DNA of 64,000 bases from Actinomadura rubteroloni (GTDB taxonomy: Bacteria > Actinomycetota > Actinomycetes > Streptosporangiales > Streptosporangiaceae): assembly GCF_002911665.1 (NCBI RefSeq), contig NZ_MTBP01000002.1, forward strand, positions 248,001 to 312,000, given 5' to 3'. Positions within the stretch are counted from its first letter, which is position 1; each line of letters opens with the position of its first letter. The notes under the pieces are model-generated. The model did no database searches. It was not told the origin of the DNA and saw only the letters and a program-made list of their open reading frames with translations. Shown here piece by piece: positions 1 to 8,975 of the stretch. A program made the translations under genes and the position numbers.

Positions 1-1161
1 GGCCGCACCTACCTCGACTTCTTCGCCGGGGCCGGCACGCTCAACTACGGCCACAACAACCCGCTGCTGAAAAAGCGCCTGATCGACTACCTCGCGGCGG
101 ACTCGATCGTCCACAGCCTCGACATGTACACGGCCGCCAAACGCACCTTCCTGGAGCGCTTCGAGGAGATCGTCCTCAAGCCGCGCGGGCTGGACTACAA
201 GGTCCAGTTCCCGGGCCCGGCGGGCAACCACTCGGTGGAGGCGGCGCTGAAGCTGGCCCGCAAGTACACCGGGCGCGAGACGGTCGTCAGCTTCACCAAC
301 GCCTTCCACGGCATGACGCTCGGCGCGCTCGCCGTCACGGGCAACTCGATGAAGCGCACCGGCGCGGGCGTCCCGCTCGGCCACGGCGTCGCGATGCCCT
401 ACGACAACTACCTCGACGGCCGCACGCCCGACTTCCTGCTGTTCGAGACGATGCTGGACGACAGCGGCAGCGGCCTGGACAAGCCCGCCGCCGTCATCGT
501 CGAGACCGTCCAGGGCGAGGGCGGCATCAACGCCGCGACCGCCGAGTGGCTGCGCGGGCTCTCCGACCTGTGCCGCCGCCACGACATCCTCCTCATCGTG
601 GACGACGTCCAGATGGGCTGCGGCCGGACGGGCGCGTTCTTCTCGTTCGAGGAGGCCGGGATCGTCCCGGACATCGTGTGCCTGTCCAAGTCCCTGTCCG
701 GCTACGGCCTCCCGTTCGCGATCACGCTGATGCGCCGCGACCTCGACGTCTGGGAGCCCGGCGAGCACAACGGCACGTTCCGCGGCTTCAACCCCGCGTT
801 CGTCACGGCCGTCGGCGCGCTGGAGGAGTACTGGACGGACCAGGACATGGAGAAGCAGACCCTCGCCAAGGGCCAGTTGGTCGAGCGGGGCCTGGACGAG
901 ATCGCGCTCCTCAACGCCGGCGCCGTCGAGACCGTGCGCGGCCGGGGCCTCGCGTGGGGCCTCGTCATGCGGGACCCCGAGCTGGCGCCGCGCGTCTGCG
1001 CCGAGGCGTTCGACCGCGGCCTGCTCATGGAGACCTCCGGGCCCGAGGGCGAGGTCGTGAAGCTGCTGCCGCCGCTGACCACGTCCGAGGCGGACCTGTC
1101 GCGCGGCCTGGAGATCATCGCCGCGTCCGTGAGCGCGGTCCGCGACGCGGTGACCGTCTGA
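1..1161 (+). CDS. ectB: Diaminobutyrate--2-oxoglutarate transaminase EctB (5' partial)
   Basis: Class III PLP-dependent aminotransferase that converts aspartate semialdehyde plus glutamate to L-2,4-diaminobutyrate, the first step of ectoine synthesis. The reading frame is open from base 1 and its start lies outside the window; about 386 codons remain of a family length near 420. Visible marks are the glycine-rich GPAGNHSVE segment (PLP phosphate region), the DDVQMG stretch (aspartate that contacts the PLP ring) and LSKSLSG carrying the Schiff-base lysine at about nucleotide 688. It is followed after 26 bases by ectC and belongs to the same transcript. ectA would be expected just upstream, outside the window. 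A different class III transaminase is unlikely given the ectC and ectD neighbours. Confidence 0.95.
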   Translation, partial: GRTYLDFFAGAGTLNYGHNNPLLKKRLIDYLAADSIVHSLDMYTAAKRTFLERFEEIVLKPRGLDYKVQFPGPAGNHSVEAALKLARKYTGRETVVSFTNAFHGMTLGALAVTGNSMKRTGAGVPLGHGVAMPYDNYLDGRTPDFLLFETMLDDSGSGLDKPAAVIVETVQGEGGINAATAEWLRGLSDLCRRHDILLIVDDVQMGCGRTGAFFSFEEAGIVPDIVCLSKSLSGYGLPFAITLMRRDLDVWEPGEHNGTFRGFNPAFVTAVGALEEYWTDQDMEKQTLAKGQLVERGLDEIALLNAGAVETVRGRGLAWGLVMRDPELAPRVCAEAFDRGLLMETSGPEGEVVKLLPPLTTSEADLSRGLEIIAASVSAVRDAVTV

Positions 1162-1187
1162 CCCACCCCCGAAAGGAGAACGCCACC

Positions 1188-1583
1188 GTGATCGTCCGTT
1201 CCTTGAAGGACATCATCGGCACCGACCGCGACGTCCAGGCCGAGACCTGGTGCAGCCGCCGCTTCGTCCTCGCCGGCGACCGGGTCGGCTTCTCGCTGCA
1301 CGAGACGATCCTCTACGCGGGCACCCGGACGCGGATGTGGTACGCGAACCACATCGAGGCCGTGTACTGCGTCGAGGGCGAGGGCGAGCTGCTCGACGAG
1401 GAGACCGGCGAGACGCACCGCATCGAGCCGGGCGTCATGTACCTGCTCAACGAGCACGACCACCACGAACTCCACGCCATCACCGATGTCCGCACCGTCT
1501 GCGTGTTCAACCCGCCCGTCACGGGCCGCGAGACGCACGACGAGAACGGGGCCTACCCCCTGCTGACCGAGGAGGACGCGTGA
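1188..1583 (+). CDS. ectC: L-ectoine synthase EctC
   Basis: Cupin-fold enzyme that cyclises N-gamma-acetyl-2,4-diaminobutyrate to ectoine in the cytoplasm. At 131 residues it has the usual family length. It opens with [12 protein letters not shown], and the conserved core is visible: the [12 protein letters not shown] strand with the metal-ligand glutamate, and [10 protein letters not shown] with the tyrosine and histidine that complete the iron site in studied EctC enzymes. The GTG start at 1188 is set by a GAAAGGAG ribosome site 8 bases upstream. Its stop overlaps the start of ectD by four bases (GTGA), so the two are translationally coupled. Confidence 0.96.
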   Translation: MIVRSLKDIIGTDRDVQAETWCSRRFVLAGDRVGFSLHETILYAGTRTRMWYANHIEAVYCVEGEGELLDEETGETHRIEPGVMYLLNEHDHHELHAITDVRTVCVFNPPVTGRETHDENGAYPLLTEEDA

Positions 1584-2485
1584 GCGTCATCGAGTCCCAT
1601 CCGTCGATCGACGACACCTACCCGACCCGCAAGTCCGGCGAGGCGGCGCTGCTGTACCGGCAGGACCCCGTCGTGTACGGCCGTCCCGAGGACGGCCCGC
1701 TCGACGAGACCACGCTGCGCTCCTACGACGCCAACGGCTACCTGACCGTGGACGAGCTGCTGGCGCCCGACGAGGTCGAGACCTACCGCGCCGAGCTGCG
1801 CCGTCTCGCGTCCGACCCGCGGCTGCTGGCCGACGACCGGACGGTCACCGAGCGCGGCACCCGCGAGGTCCGGTCGATCTTCGAGGTCCACAAGATCAGC
1901 GAGGTGTTCGGCGCACTGGTCCGCGACCCGCGCGTCGTCGGCCGCGCCCGGCAGATCCTCGGCTCGGACGTCTACGTCCACCAGAGCCGCGTGAACTACA
2001 AGCCCGGGTTCACCGGCAAGGACTTCTACTGGCACTCGGACTTCGAGACCTGGCACGCCGAGGACGGCATGCCCCGGATGCGCGCGGTGAGCATCTCCAT
2101 CGCGCTGACGGAGAACTTCGTCCACAACGGCGGCCTGATGATCATGCCGGGCTCGCACCGGACGTTCGTGTCCTGCGTCGGCGCGACCCCCGCGGACCAC
2201 TACAAGGAGTCGCTGGTCGGCCAGGAGATCGGCACGCCCGACCCCAACAGCCTGTCGATCCTCGCCGACAAGCACGGCATCGAGCTGTTCACCGGCCCGG
2301 CGGGCTCGGCGACGATGTTCGACTGCAACTGCATGCACGGGTCCAACGGGAACATCACGCCGTTCCCCCGGTCCAACGTGTTCATCGTGTTCAACAGCGT
2401 GGACAACGCCTGCGCCGAGCCGTTCTCGGCGCCCGGCCCGCGTCCGGAGTTCATCGGCGCCCGCGACTTCACCCCGGTCGTGTAA
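1580..2485 (+). CDS. ectD: Ectoine 5-hydroxylase EctD
   Basis: Fe(II)/2-oxoglutarate-dependent dioxygenase (PhyH family) that converts ectoine to 5-hydroxyectoine. The protein is 301 residues, close to the family norm of about 300. The facial triad is visible: [10 protein letters not shown] gives the His-x-Asp pair near residues 155-157, and NCMHGSNGN gives the distal histidine near residue 254. The conserved substrate and co-substrate stretch around [12 protein letters not shown] is intact. The GTG start overlaps the ectC stop. Its presence means that the host can make hydroxyectoine as well as ectoine, a stress solute common in actinomycetes. Confidence 0.96.
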   Translation: MSVIESHPSIDDTYPTRKSGEAALLYRQDPVVYGRPEDGPLDETTLRSYDANGYLTVDELLAPDEVETYRAELRRLASDPRLLADDRTVTERGTREVRSIFEVHKISEVFGALVRDPRVVGRARQILGSDVYVHQSRVNYKPGFTGKDFYWHSDFETWHAEDGMPRMRAVSISIALTENFVHNGGLMIMPGSHRTFVSCVGATPADHYKESLVGQEIGTPDPNSLSILADKHGIELFTGPAGSATMFDCNCMHGSNGNITPFPRSNVFIVFNSVDNACAEPFSAPGPRPEFIGARDFTPVV

Positions 2486-2505
2486 CCCGCGTCCGACCCC
2501 CGACT

Positions 2506-2545
2506 CCGCGCCCGCCGGGACCCCCGCCGCCGACGGCGGGCGCGG
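2506..2545 (+). promoter_or_regulatory. Perfect 11-bp inverted repeat between ectD and ehuB
   Basis: Bases 2506-2516 and 2535-2545 are exact reverse complements (11 bp, all G/C) around an 18-base loop, in the 86-base gap between ectD and ehuB. There is no T-run after it, so it is not a classical terminator. It may be an mRNA-stabilising, processing or attenuating hairpin that separates expression of the biosynthetic and import genes. The structure is seen; the role is inferred. Confidence 0.5.
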
Positions 2546-2571
2546 AACCCACCCCCTCAAGGAGATCGACG

Positions 2572-3465
2572 ATGACGTCCTCACGACGCGATTTTCTGCG
2601 CACCGCCGCGCTGCTCGGCGCGGCCGCGCCCCTCGCCGCGGCGGGCTGCTCGACCACCGACCCCGAGCAGGAGCGGTCCGGCGGCGGCACGCTGGAGCGG
2701 GCCAGGAAGGACGGCGCGATCCGCGTCGGGTTCGCCAACGAGGCCCCCTACGGCTACACCGACACGTCCGGCAAGCTCACCGGCGAGGCTCCCGAACTCG
2801 CCCGGGTGGTCTTCGGGGAACTCGGGATCAAGAAGGTCGAGGGCGTCCAGGTGGACTTCGGCGGCCTCATCGGCGGGCTGAAGGCCAAGCGCTTCGACGC
2901 CATCGCCGCCGGGATGTTCGTCACGCCCGACCGCTGCAAGGAGGTCGCGTTCGCCGACCCCGAGTACGTCGCCAAGAGCGCGTTCCTCGTCCCGAAGGGC
3001 AACCCGAAGGGGCTCCTCCAGGCCACCGACCCTGGGAAGAAGGGCGTGAAGGTCGGCGTGCTGACCGGCGCGGTCGAGGCCGACTACGCCGCCAAGCTCG
3101 GCGTGAAGAAGGGCGACATCAAGACGTTCACCGACCAGGCGAGCGCCTATGAGGGCCTGAAGGCCGGACGGGTCGACTGCGTCTGGCTCACCCGGATCTC
3201 GCTCGCCGACGTCCTGTCCAAGCACAAGGGCGAGCCGTTCGAGGTCACCGCGCCGTTCGGCCCGGTCATCGGCGGCAAGGAGCAGTTCGGGGCGGGCGCG
3301 TTCGCGTTCCGTCCGGCCGACGCCGACCTGGTCAAGGCGTTCAACGGCAAGCTCGCGGAGCTGAAGTCGGCGAACCGGCTGCTGCCGATCCTCCAGCCGT
3401 TCGGGTTCACGCGGGCCGAGATGCCGACGGCCGGCGACACCGCCGCCAAGTTCTGCGCGGGCTGA
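2572..3465 (+). CDS. ehuB: Ectoine/hydroxyectoine ABC transporter substrate-binding lipoprotein EhuB
   Basis: Periplasmic-binding-protein fold (SBP family 3, polar amino-acid type) that captures ectoines outside the cell for the EhuCD permease. The N-terminus carries a twin-arginine-like SRRDFLR motif followed by a hydrophobic stretch and the lipobox AAAGC, giving a lipidated cysteine at residue 26. The mature part (about residues 40-297) starts GAIRVGFANEAPYGYTD, typical of this family. A good AAGGAG site precedes ATG. Specificity for ectoine is inferred mainly from the adjacent ect genes and from resemblance to EhuB; another polar amino acid or compatible solute is possible. Confidence 0.88.
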   Translation: MTSSRRDFLRTAALLGAAAPLAAAGCSTTDPEQERSGGGTLERARKDGAIRVGFANEAPYGYTDTSGKLTGEAPELARVVFGELGIKKVEGVQVDFGGLIGGLKAKRFDAIAAGMFVTPDRCKEVAFADPEYVAKSAFLVPKGNPKGLLQATDPGKKGVKVGVLTGAVEADYAAKLGVKKGDIKTFTDQASAYEGLKAGRVDCVWLTRISLADVLSKHKGEPFEVTAPFGPVIGGKEQFGAGAFAFRPADADLVKAFNGKLAELKSANRLLPILQPFGFTRAEMPTAGDTAAKFCAG

Positions 3466-3471
3466 TCCGCC

Positions 3472-4140
3472 GTGTCCGACGTCCTGGACGCCTATCCGCA
3501 GCTCCTCAAGGGCGCGTGGACCACCGTCCAGCTCACCGTGTACGGGAGCGTCCTCGCGCTTGTCCTCGCGCTGGTCTTCGGGCTGGCGGGCACGGCCCGC
3601 AGCGCGTGGGTCCGCGCGGTGGGCCGCGTGTACGTGGAGTTCTTCCGCGGCATGGCGACGCTCGTGCTCATGTACTGGTTCTTCTACGCGCTGCCGCTGG
3701 TCGGGTTCCGGTTCACGCCGATGGCCGCGGCCGTCCTGTCGCTCGGCCTCAACATCGGCGCGTACGGCGCGGAGGTCGTGCGCGGCGCCGTCCGGGCCGT
3801 CCCGAAGGAACAGTACGAAGCCACGGTCGCGCTCAACTTCACGCCGGCGCAGCGGATGCGGCGGGTGATCCTGCCGCAGGCCGTCGCGCTGATGCTGCCG
3901 CCGTTCGGCAACCTCGTCATCGAGCTGATGAAGGGCTCGGCCGTGGTCTCGCTCATCACGATCGGCGACCTGACCTTCCGCGCCAAGCAGATCCAGAACG
4001 CCACCGGCGAGACGCTGTGGACGTACGTGGCGATCCTGCTGATCTACTTCGTGATCGCGCAGGCGCTCCAGTCGCTCGTCCGGCTCGCCGAGCGGCGCGT
4101 GGACCGGATGCTGGGCCGCCGGGCGGAGGCGACGGGCTGA
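3472..4140 (+). CDS. ehuC: Ectoine ABC transporter permease EhuC
   Basis: Inner-membrane permease of the polar amino-acid (HisMQ-type) family, 222 residues with about five membrane segments. It starts with a GTG six bases after ehuB. The N-terminus LLKGAWTTVQLTVYGS is the conserved family opening, and the EAA loop that docks on the ATPase is visible as EQYEATVALNFTPAQRMRRV near residues 108-127. It pairs with EhuD to form the heterodimeric channel. The EhuC name depends on operon context. Confidence 0.87.
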   Translation: MSDVLDAYPQLLKGAWTTVQLTVYGSVLALVLALVFGLAGTARSAWVRAVGRVYVEFFRGMATLVLMYWFFYALPLVGFRFTPMAAAVLSLGLNIGAYGAEVVRGAVRAVPKEQYEATVALNFTPAQRMRRVILPQAVALMLPPFGNLVIELMKGSAVVSLITIGDLTFRAKQIQNATGETLWTYVAILLIYFVIAQALQSLVRLAERRVDRMLGRRAEATG

Positions 4141-4796
4141 TGGAGTGGGACTGGCACTACACCGGCGACATCCTGCCCGACCTGCTGGACGGGCTGCGCG
4201 TCACCGTCACCGCGACGCTGCTCGGCTACGTCATCGCCGTCCTGCTAGGGCTCGTGTGGACGCTCCTGCGCCGCACGCCGAGCGCGGTCGTCAACCAGAC
4301 CGTCCGGTGGGTCACCGAGTTCATCCGCAGCACGCCGCTGCTCGTGCAGCTCTTCTTCCTCTATTACGTGCTGCCGACCTGGGGCATCACGCTCGGCCCG
4401 CTCACCGCCGGCGTCATCGGGCTCGGCCTGCACTACTCCACCTACACCGCCGAGGTGTACCGGGGCGGGATCGACGACGTCCCGCGCGGGCAGTGGGAGG
4501 CGGCCGTCGCGCTGAACCTCCCCCGGTCGCGCACCTGGCTGGACGTGATCCTGCCGCAGGCGATCCGCCGCGTCCTGCCGACCCTCGGCAACTACCTGAT
4601 CGCGATGTTCAAGGACTCCCCGCTCCTGCTCGGCATCAACGTCGCCGAGCTGCTGAACACCGCGTACACCACCGGGACGCACACGCTGAGGTTCCTGGAG
4701 CCGATCACGCTGGTCGGCGTCCTGTTCGTGCTCGTCAGCGTCGTGTCGTCCGTCCTCGTCCGCCGCCTGGAGAGGCGCAGCCATGCCACCGACTGA
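4140..4796 (+). CDS. ehuD: Ectoine ABC transporter permease EhuD
   Basis: Second HisMQ-type permease, 218 residues. Its ATG shares one base with the ehuC stop codon (TGATG), a strong sign of translational coupling. The opening LLDGLRVTVTATLLGYV and the EAA loop GQWEAAVALNLPRSRTWLDV match the family, with about five membrane spans. Its end overlaps the start of ehuA by 14 bases, so ehuB-C-D-A form one tightly packed operon. Confidence 0.87.
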   Translation: MEWDWHYTGDILPDLLDGLRVTVTATLLGYVIAVLLGLVWTLLRRTPSAVVNQTVRWVTEFIRSTPLLVQLFFLYYVLPTWGITLGPLTAGVIGLGLHYSTYTAEVYRGGIDDVPRGQWEAAVALNLPRSRTWLDVILPQAIRRVLPTLGNYLIAMFKDSPLLLGINVAELLNTAYTTGTHTLRFLEPITLVGVLFVLVSVVSSVLVRRLERRSHATD

Positions 4797-5610
4797 GAAG
4801 ACCGCGCCGGAACCGCCGGAGAAGGCGCTGCCCACCGGGCACGCGCCCGGCCTGAAGTTCGAGAAGGTCGTGAAGCGCTTCGGCGCCAACGCCGTGCTCC
4901 GCGAGCTGGACTTCGCGGTCGCGCCCGGCGAGCGGGTGACGCTCATCGGGCCGTCCGGGTCCGGCAAGACGACGATCCTGCGCCTGCTCATGACGCTGGA
5001 GCGGCCCGACGGCGGCCTCATCTGGATCGGCGACGACACGCTCTGGCACATGGAGCGGGGCGGGAAGCGCGTCGCGGCCAACCAGCGGCATCTGCACGAG
5101 ATGCGCAAGCAGGTCGGGATGGTGTTCCAGCAGTTCAACCTGTTCCCGAACATGAGCGTCCTGCGCAACCTCACCGAGGCGCCGGTGCGGGTGCTCGGCC
5201 TGTCGCGGGACGAGGCCGTCGAGCGGGCGAAGTCGCTGCTGGACCTGGTCGGGCTCGCCGACAAGGCCGACGCGCACCCGACCCGGCTGTCGGGCGGCCA
5301 GCAGCAGCGCGTCGCGATCGCGCGGGCCCTTGCGATGCAGCCGAAGGTGCTGCTGCTGGACGAGGTCACGTCCGCGCTGGACCCCGAGCTGGTCGTCGGC
5401 GTGCAGGACCTCCTGCGCGACATCGCGCGCGAGTCCGACCTGACGCTGCTGTGCGTCACCCACGAGATGCGGTTCGCACGCGACATCTCCGACCGCGTCC
5501 TGATGTTCGACCAGGGGCAGATCGTGGAGCAGGGGCCGCCGGACCAGATCTTCAACGCTCCCACGGAACAGCGGACGCGGGACTTCCTCCAGGCCGTCCT
5601 CGCGACCTGA
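4783..5610 (+). CDS. ehuA: Ectoine ABC transporter ATP-binding protein EhuA
   Basis: ATPase subunit of the importer, 275 residues. Walker A GPSGSGKTT lies near residue 64, the Q-loop is in VGMVFQQFNLF, the ABC signature is LSGGQQQRVAIARAL, Walker B is VLLLDEVTSALD, and the switch histidine is in CVTHEM. The first 24 residues form a Pro/Glu-rich extension before the ABC core. Walker B and the D-loop read LLDEVTSALDPE where many relatives have DEPTSALDPE; the change of proline to valine occurs in this family. It is the last gene of the ect-ehu block. Confidence 0.92.
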   Translation: MPPTEKTAPEPPEKALPTGHAPGLKFEKVVKRFGANAVLRELDFAVAPGERVTLIGPSGSGKTTILRLLMTLERPDGGLIWIGDDTLWHMERGGKRVAANQRHLHEMRKQVGMVFQQFNLFPNMSVLRNLTEAPVRVLGLSRDEAVERAKSLLDLVGLADKADAHPTRLSGGQQQRVAIARALAMQPKVLLLDEVTSALDPELVVGVQDLLRDIARESDLTLLCVTHEMRFARDISDRVLMFDQGQIVEQGPPDQIFNAPTEQRTRDFLQAVLAT

Positions 5611-5679
5611 CGGGCCGCCGGACCTCGGCCGAACTGGATTCGGTACGGTGGCGGCGACCGACGGAAAGGGAGGAAGGTC

Positions 5680-6840
5680 GTGAACGCCGCCATCGCCGGA
5701 CTCGGCATGACCGAGCTGGGCAAAGTCTACGGGCGCAGCCCCCGCCGCCTCGCCGCCGACGCCGTCCGGCTCGCCGCCGCCGACGCCGGGCTGGACCTCG
5801 CCGACCTGGACGGGCTCATCGTCAGCCACGGCCTCGGCGGCTCCCCCGGCATCGAGCTGGCCGAGACGCTCGGGCTGCGCGACCTGCGCCTGCTCACCAA
5901 GATGGACTCCTTCGGCGCGACGGCCGGGGCGATGGTGTCGTATGCGGCGATGTCCGTCCTCAGCGGTGCCGCTACGACGGTCGCCTGCGTGTTCGCGGAC
6001 GCTCCTTTGCAGCCGCAGCAGTCGTCCGGGTCGGCCTACCAGCGCGACGCGCGCGAGTGGTACGGATTCGGCGGGATGACCGCCGCACTCGGGCTGCGCA
6101 GCGTCAACGCCTACTACGCGCTCGCCGCGCAGCGCCACATGGCCCGGTACGGGACGACGAGCGAGCAGCTCGGCGCCATCGCCGTCGGCACCCGGCAGTG
6201 GGCCGCGCGCAACCCGCTCGCCCAGATGCGCGAACCGATCACGCTCGCCGACCACCAGGCGTCGCGGTGGGTCGCCGAGCCGCTGCACCTGCTCGACTGC
6301 TGCCTGGTGTCCAACGGGGCGATCGCCGTCATCGTGACGGGCGCCGACCGGGCCGCCTCGCTCGCGCGTCCGCCCGTCCACCTGTGGGGCTGGGGGCAGG
6401 GGCATCCCGGGCACCCGCGCGAGCGCGGCAGCGGGTTCGGGCTCACCACCGGCGCCGCCGTCTCCGGGCCGATCGCCATGAAGATGGCCGGCGTCACCGT
6501 GGACGACGTGGACGTCTGCCAGTTGTACGACTGCTACACCTACACCGTCCTGGTCTCTCTTGAGGACTACGGGTTCTGCGCGAAGGGCGAGGGCGGGGCG
6601 TTCGCCGCGTCCGGCGCGCTCGCGCCCGGCGGGTCCCTGCCCACCAACACCGGCGGCGGGCAGCTCTCCGGGTACTACATGTGGGGCATGACGCCGCTGT
6701 CGGAGGCCGTGATCCAGGCGCGGGGCGACGGCGGGGAACGGCAGGCGCCCGCGAACGACGTCCTTCTCGTCAGCGGGAACGGCGGCATCCTCGACCACCA
6801 CTCGACGCTGATCCTCAGCCCGCACCCGAAGGGGGCCTGA
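5680..6840 (+). CDS. Thiolase-superfamily lipid-transfer (Ltp/SCP-x-like) protein
   Basis: A 386-residue thiolase-fold protein of the Ltp/SCP-x group, with a GTG start after a GGGAGGAAGG ribosome site. Where true thiolases have the nucleophilic cysteine, this protein reads MDSFGATAGAM (about residue 80), so no cysteine is available at that place. The C-terminal half keeps a glycine-rich SGNGGILDHH end and tyrosine-bearing segments (LYDCYTYTV, SGYYMWG). Ltp proteins without the thiolase cysteine that pair with a DUF35 partner include steroid side-chain aldolases (Ltp2-ChsH2). The next gene is exactly such a DUF35 protein, three bases away. The substrate is unknown: retro-aldol or acyl-CoA chemistry is inferred, and nothing else in the window is a steroid or acyl-CoA gene. 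Confidence 0.8.
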   Translation: MNAAIAGLGMTELGKVYGRSPRRLAADAVRLAAADAGLDLADLDGLIVSHGLGGSPGIELAETLGLRDLRLLTKMDSFGATAGAMVSYAAMSVLSGAATTVACVFADAPLQPQQSSGSAYQRDAREWYGFGGMTAALGLRSVNAYYALAAQRHMARYGTTSEQLGAIAVGTRQWAARNPLAQMREPITLADHQASRWVAEPLHLLDCCLVSNGAIAVIVTGADRAASLARPPVHLWGWGQGHPGHPRERGSGFGLTTGAAVSGPIAMKMAGVTVDDVDVCQLYDCYTYTVLVSLEDYGFCAKGEGGAFAASGALAPGGSLPTNTGGGQLSGYYMWGMTPLSEAVIQARGDGGERQAPANDVLLVSGNGGILDHHSTLILSPHPKGA

Positions 6841-6843
6841 CCG

Positions 6844-7242
6844 ATGCCGCTGGAGATCGGCGTGCTCCGCCGCGACGGCCGCACCGACCCGTTCTTCGAC
6901 GGCGCCGCCGCCGGCCGGCTCGCCGTCCGGCACTGCGCGGCGTGCGACCGCTGGCTCGCGCCGGACGCCGCGTGCTGCCCCGGCTGCGGCATCGAGGAGA
7001 CCGGCTGGGCGGACGCCTCGGGCGCCGGCACGCTCGTGACCTGGACGACCGTCCACGGGCGTCCGGCCGCCGACGGGACCGTCCCGCCGCCCGCGCTGCT
7101 CGCGCTGGTCGAGCTGGCCGAGGGGCCGTGGCTCTACACCCGGCTCACCGGCGTGGACGCGCCGCGCGAGGGGCTGCCGCTCACGGCCGTGTTCGAGCAC
7201 CCCGGCGAGGGCGAGGCCTACCTTCTGTTCCGTCCGGCCTGA
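6844..7242 (+). CDS. Zn-ribbon/OB-fold DUF35 protein, partner of the Ltp-like gene
   Basis: A 132-residue DUF35 protein. The N-terminal zinc ribbon is seen as CAAC (about residues 27-30) and CPGC (about 42-45), followed by an OB-fold beginning GTLVTWTTVHG. DUF35 proteins bind acyl-CoA thiolase-fold partners and are needed for their activity in the ChsH2 and Ltp2 examples. It starts three bases after the Ltp-like gene and surely forms a complex with it. The end of the gene lies only three bases from the convergent SGNH hydrolase. Confidence 0.85.
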   Translation: MPLEIGVLRRDGRTDPFFDGAAAGRLAVRHCAACDRWLAPDAACCPGCGIEETGWADASGAGTLVTWTTVHGRPAADGTVPPPALLALVELAEGPWLYTRLTGVDAPREGLPLTAVFEHPGEGEAYLLFRPA

Positions 7243-7245
7243 CCG

Positions 7246-8295
7246 TCAGCCGTACTGGTGCAGCGCCCGTCCCGGGCCCTTCTTCACCTGGTCGACGAAC
7301 AGGGCGCCGAGCGCCTGCTGCCCGCGGACGGTCGGGTGGAAGCTGCGCGGCTCGGCCTCCAGCGCGGCGAGGTTGACCGCGAGGCCGTTCATGTACGGGT
7401 CGCCGCTGCCCGCCTCGTGGCCCGCGAAGGCGCTGTAGGCGTCCACGTACTCGACGCTGCCCGCGCCGTCCGCCGCGTCGATCCGGTCGTCGGCCTCGGC
7501 GGCGGCCTGCTTGATCAGCGCGTCCAGGTCGTGGGTCTCGGCGTTCAGCCACTGCTGCTCGGACACGCTGATGTTGTCGCCCACCGCGCCGTTGACCTCG
7601 GAGAACGCGCGCGGGTAGCCCATGATCAGGATCCGCGCGCGGGGCGCCCTGCGGGCGATCTGGTCGAGCAGGTCGGGAAGCGTCTGGCGGAGCGTCGCCA
7701 TCCGCTTGGCGATGTCACCGCCCTGGTCGGTGCAGCTCCCGCTCCACGGCAGCTTCACGACGCAGGCCGCGATGATCCTGGAGAAGCCGATGTCGTTGCC
7801 GCCGACGCTCAGCGTGACGAGCGTGGTGTCGGCGTGGACGCGGTCGATCTGCGGGGGCTCGCCGAACCGTCCGTGCAGGACGTCGCGCACCGTCGCGCCC
7901 GAGCAGGCGAAGAACCCGGCGCTCGCGAACCGGAAGGCGCCGGCCACCGCGTGGTAGTAGGCGTTGGACGTCCGGTGGCAGCGGGCCAGCGAGTTCTGGT
8001 CGGCGACGGTCGTCTCCGCGCCGACGCCCGCCGAGTAGGAGTCGCCGAGCGCCGCGTACCCGCCGGACGCCGCCGCGACGGCGGGCGCCAGGGCCTTCTG
8101 GGCGCGCGGCGCGTCGCCGTGGACGCTCGCCAGCGGCGCCCGGCAGCCCGCGCCGAACACGGCGCAGCGCGCGGCGGGGAACACCGCCAGCGGCACGATC
8201 GCCGCGAGGACGAGCGCCAGCAGGACGACGGCGGTCACGGCCCGTTCGCCGAAGCGCTCGCGGGCGCGGTGCGCCCAGTCGCCCGGTCCCGTCAT
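7246..8295 (-). CDS. Membrane-anchored or secreted SGNH/GDSL hydrolase
   Basis: Predicted esterase/lipase of the SGNH superfamily, 349 residues. An N-terminal hydrophobic segment (about residues 16-40) acts as signal or anchor and places the enzyme outside the membrane. Block I is ALGDSYSAGVG with the catalytic serine, the glycine block follows, block III is SVGGNDIGFS, and block V is FHPTVRGQQ with the catalytic histidine. Cysteines around CHRTSNAYYH, CSGATV and CVVKLPWSGSC suggest disulfides as in Streptomyces SGNH lipases. The start at 8295 is chosen because a GGGAGGGA site lies just upstream; a longer in-frame extension to 8394 has no such site. The natural substrate is unknown. Confidence 0.88.
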   Translation of the reverse strand: MTGPGDWAHRARERFGERAVTAVVLLALVLAAIVPLAVFPAARCAVFGAGCRAPLASVHGDAPRAQKALAPAVAAASGGYAALGDSYSAGVGAETTVADQNSLARCHRTSNAYYHAVAGAFRFASAGFFACSGATVRDVLHGRFGEPPQIDRVHADTTLVTLSVGGNDIGFSRIIAACVVKLPWSGSCTDQGGDIAKRMATLRQTLPDLLDQIARRAPRARILIMGYPRAFSEVNGAVGDNISVSEQQWLNAETHDLDALIKQAAAEADDRIDAADGAGSVEYVDAYSAFAGHEAGSGDPYMNGLAVNLAALEAEPRSFHPTVRGQQALGALFVDQVKKGPGRALHQYG

Positions 8296-8501
8296 CGTCC
8301 CTCCCCCGCTCGTGAACGCAGACGTTGTCCGGTTCTGAAAAGTTCCCCGCGTCGCCTCGCAGAATATTGCTCTTTCGCTGGCCACTACGCACAAAGTCTG
8401 GCGAAATGGTTGAATGCGGACTAGCCGGGAATAGCCGCTGAAGGCCGGTAGGTCCCTTCGGCGTCCGACCCGGCCGCTCCCCGCCCCGGAAGGGATCGAC
8501 C

Positions 8502-8717
8502 TTGACGCCCCACGACGCGATCGACGCCACCGCCACCGAGATCTGCTTCGACCCGTCCGGACTCACGTCCGCCCAGCGCGCCGGAAGGGCCTGCGTGGTC
8601 TGCGGCAAGCGCTGGCCCGCGCCGCCCGTCCGGGTCGGCCGCGTGGCCGGCGGCGGCGCGGTCTACGCCTGCACCGACGACGCCCCGGTGATCGAGCGCG
8701 CCCGCGCCTACACCTGA
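8502..8717 (+). CDS. Small hypothetical protein with CxxC motif
   Basis: A 71-residue protein starting at TTG after a GGAAGGGAT site (8488-8496). It contains ACVVCGKRWP in the middle and one further cysteine (YACTDD), so a small metal-binding or redox fold is possible. Codon use is strongly G/C at the third position, which supports coding. It stands alone between the SGNH gene and the two-component pair. I do not recognise a named family, although similar short CVVCGKRWP proteins are common in actinomycetes from memory. No function is assigned. Confidence 0.6.
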   Translation: MTPHDAIDATATEICFDPSGLTSAQRAGRACVVCGKRWPAPPVRVGRVAGGGAVYACTDDAPVIERARAYT

Positions 8718-8975
8718 CCGTCCGCGCCGCCGTCCGCCCACGGGCCCGGCGCACCGCCGACGGACCGCTCCACGGCCGGGCCCGACGGGGAGGCCCGGCC
8801 CCCGAGCGCGAGCACGGCCCGCGACCGACAGTGACCAGCAGTGAGCGCTTTCATGGGCGACGCGGCGGTGCCGGTCGCGCGGGTCGTGCGCCGCATGGCG
8901 ACGGGCGGACGAAGCGGGACCACCGGGATTTCCCGGGTGGCGGCCGGGGCGCGGCGTGGGACAGGATGCGTCGTC

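Noticed and set aside
5680-6840. Ordinary acetyl-CoA acetyltransferase
   Set aside because: The nucleophilic cysteine of thiolases is absent at the expected place and a DUF35 partner follows, so a classical thiolase call would mislead.
4735-7200. Minus-strand frame opposite ehuA and the thiolase-fold gene
   Set aside because: Overlaps three well-supported + strand genes and has shadow-like composition.
8296-8501. Inverted TTTCGC/GCGAAA pair in the A/T-richer gap upstream of the SGNH gene
   Set aside because: Only six bases per arm with a long spacer; may be an operator but chance cannot be excluded.
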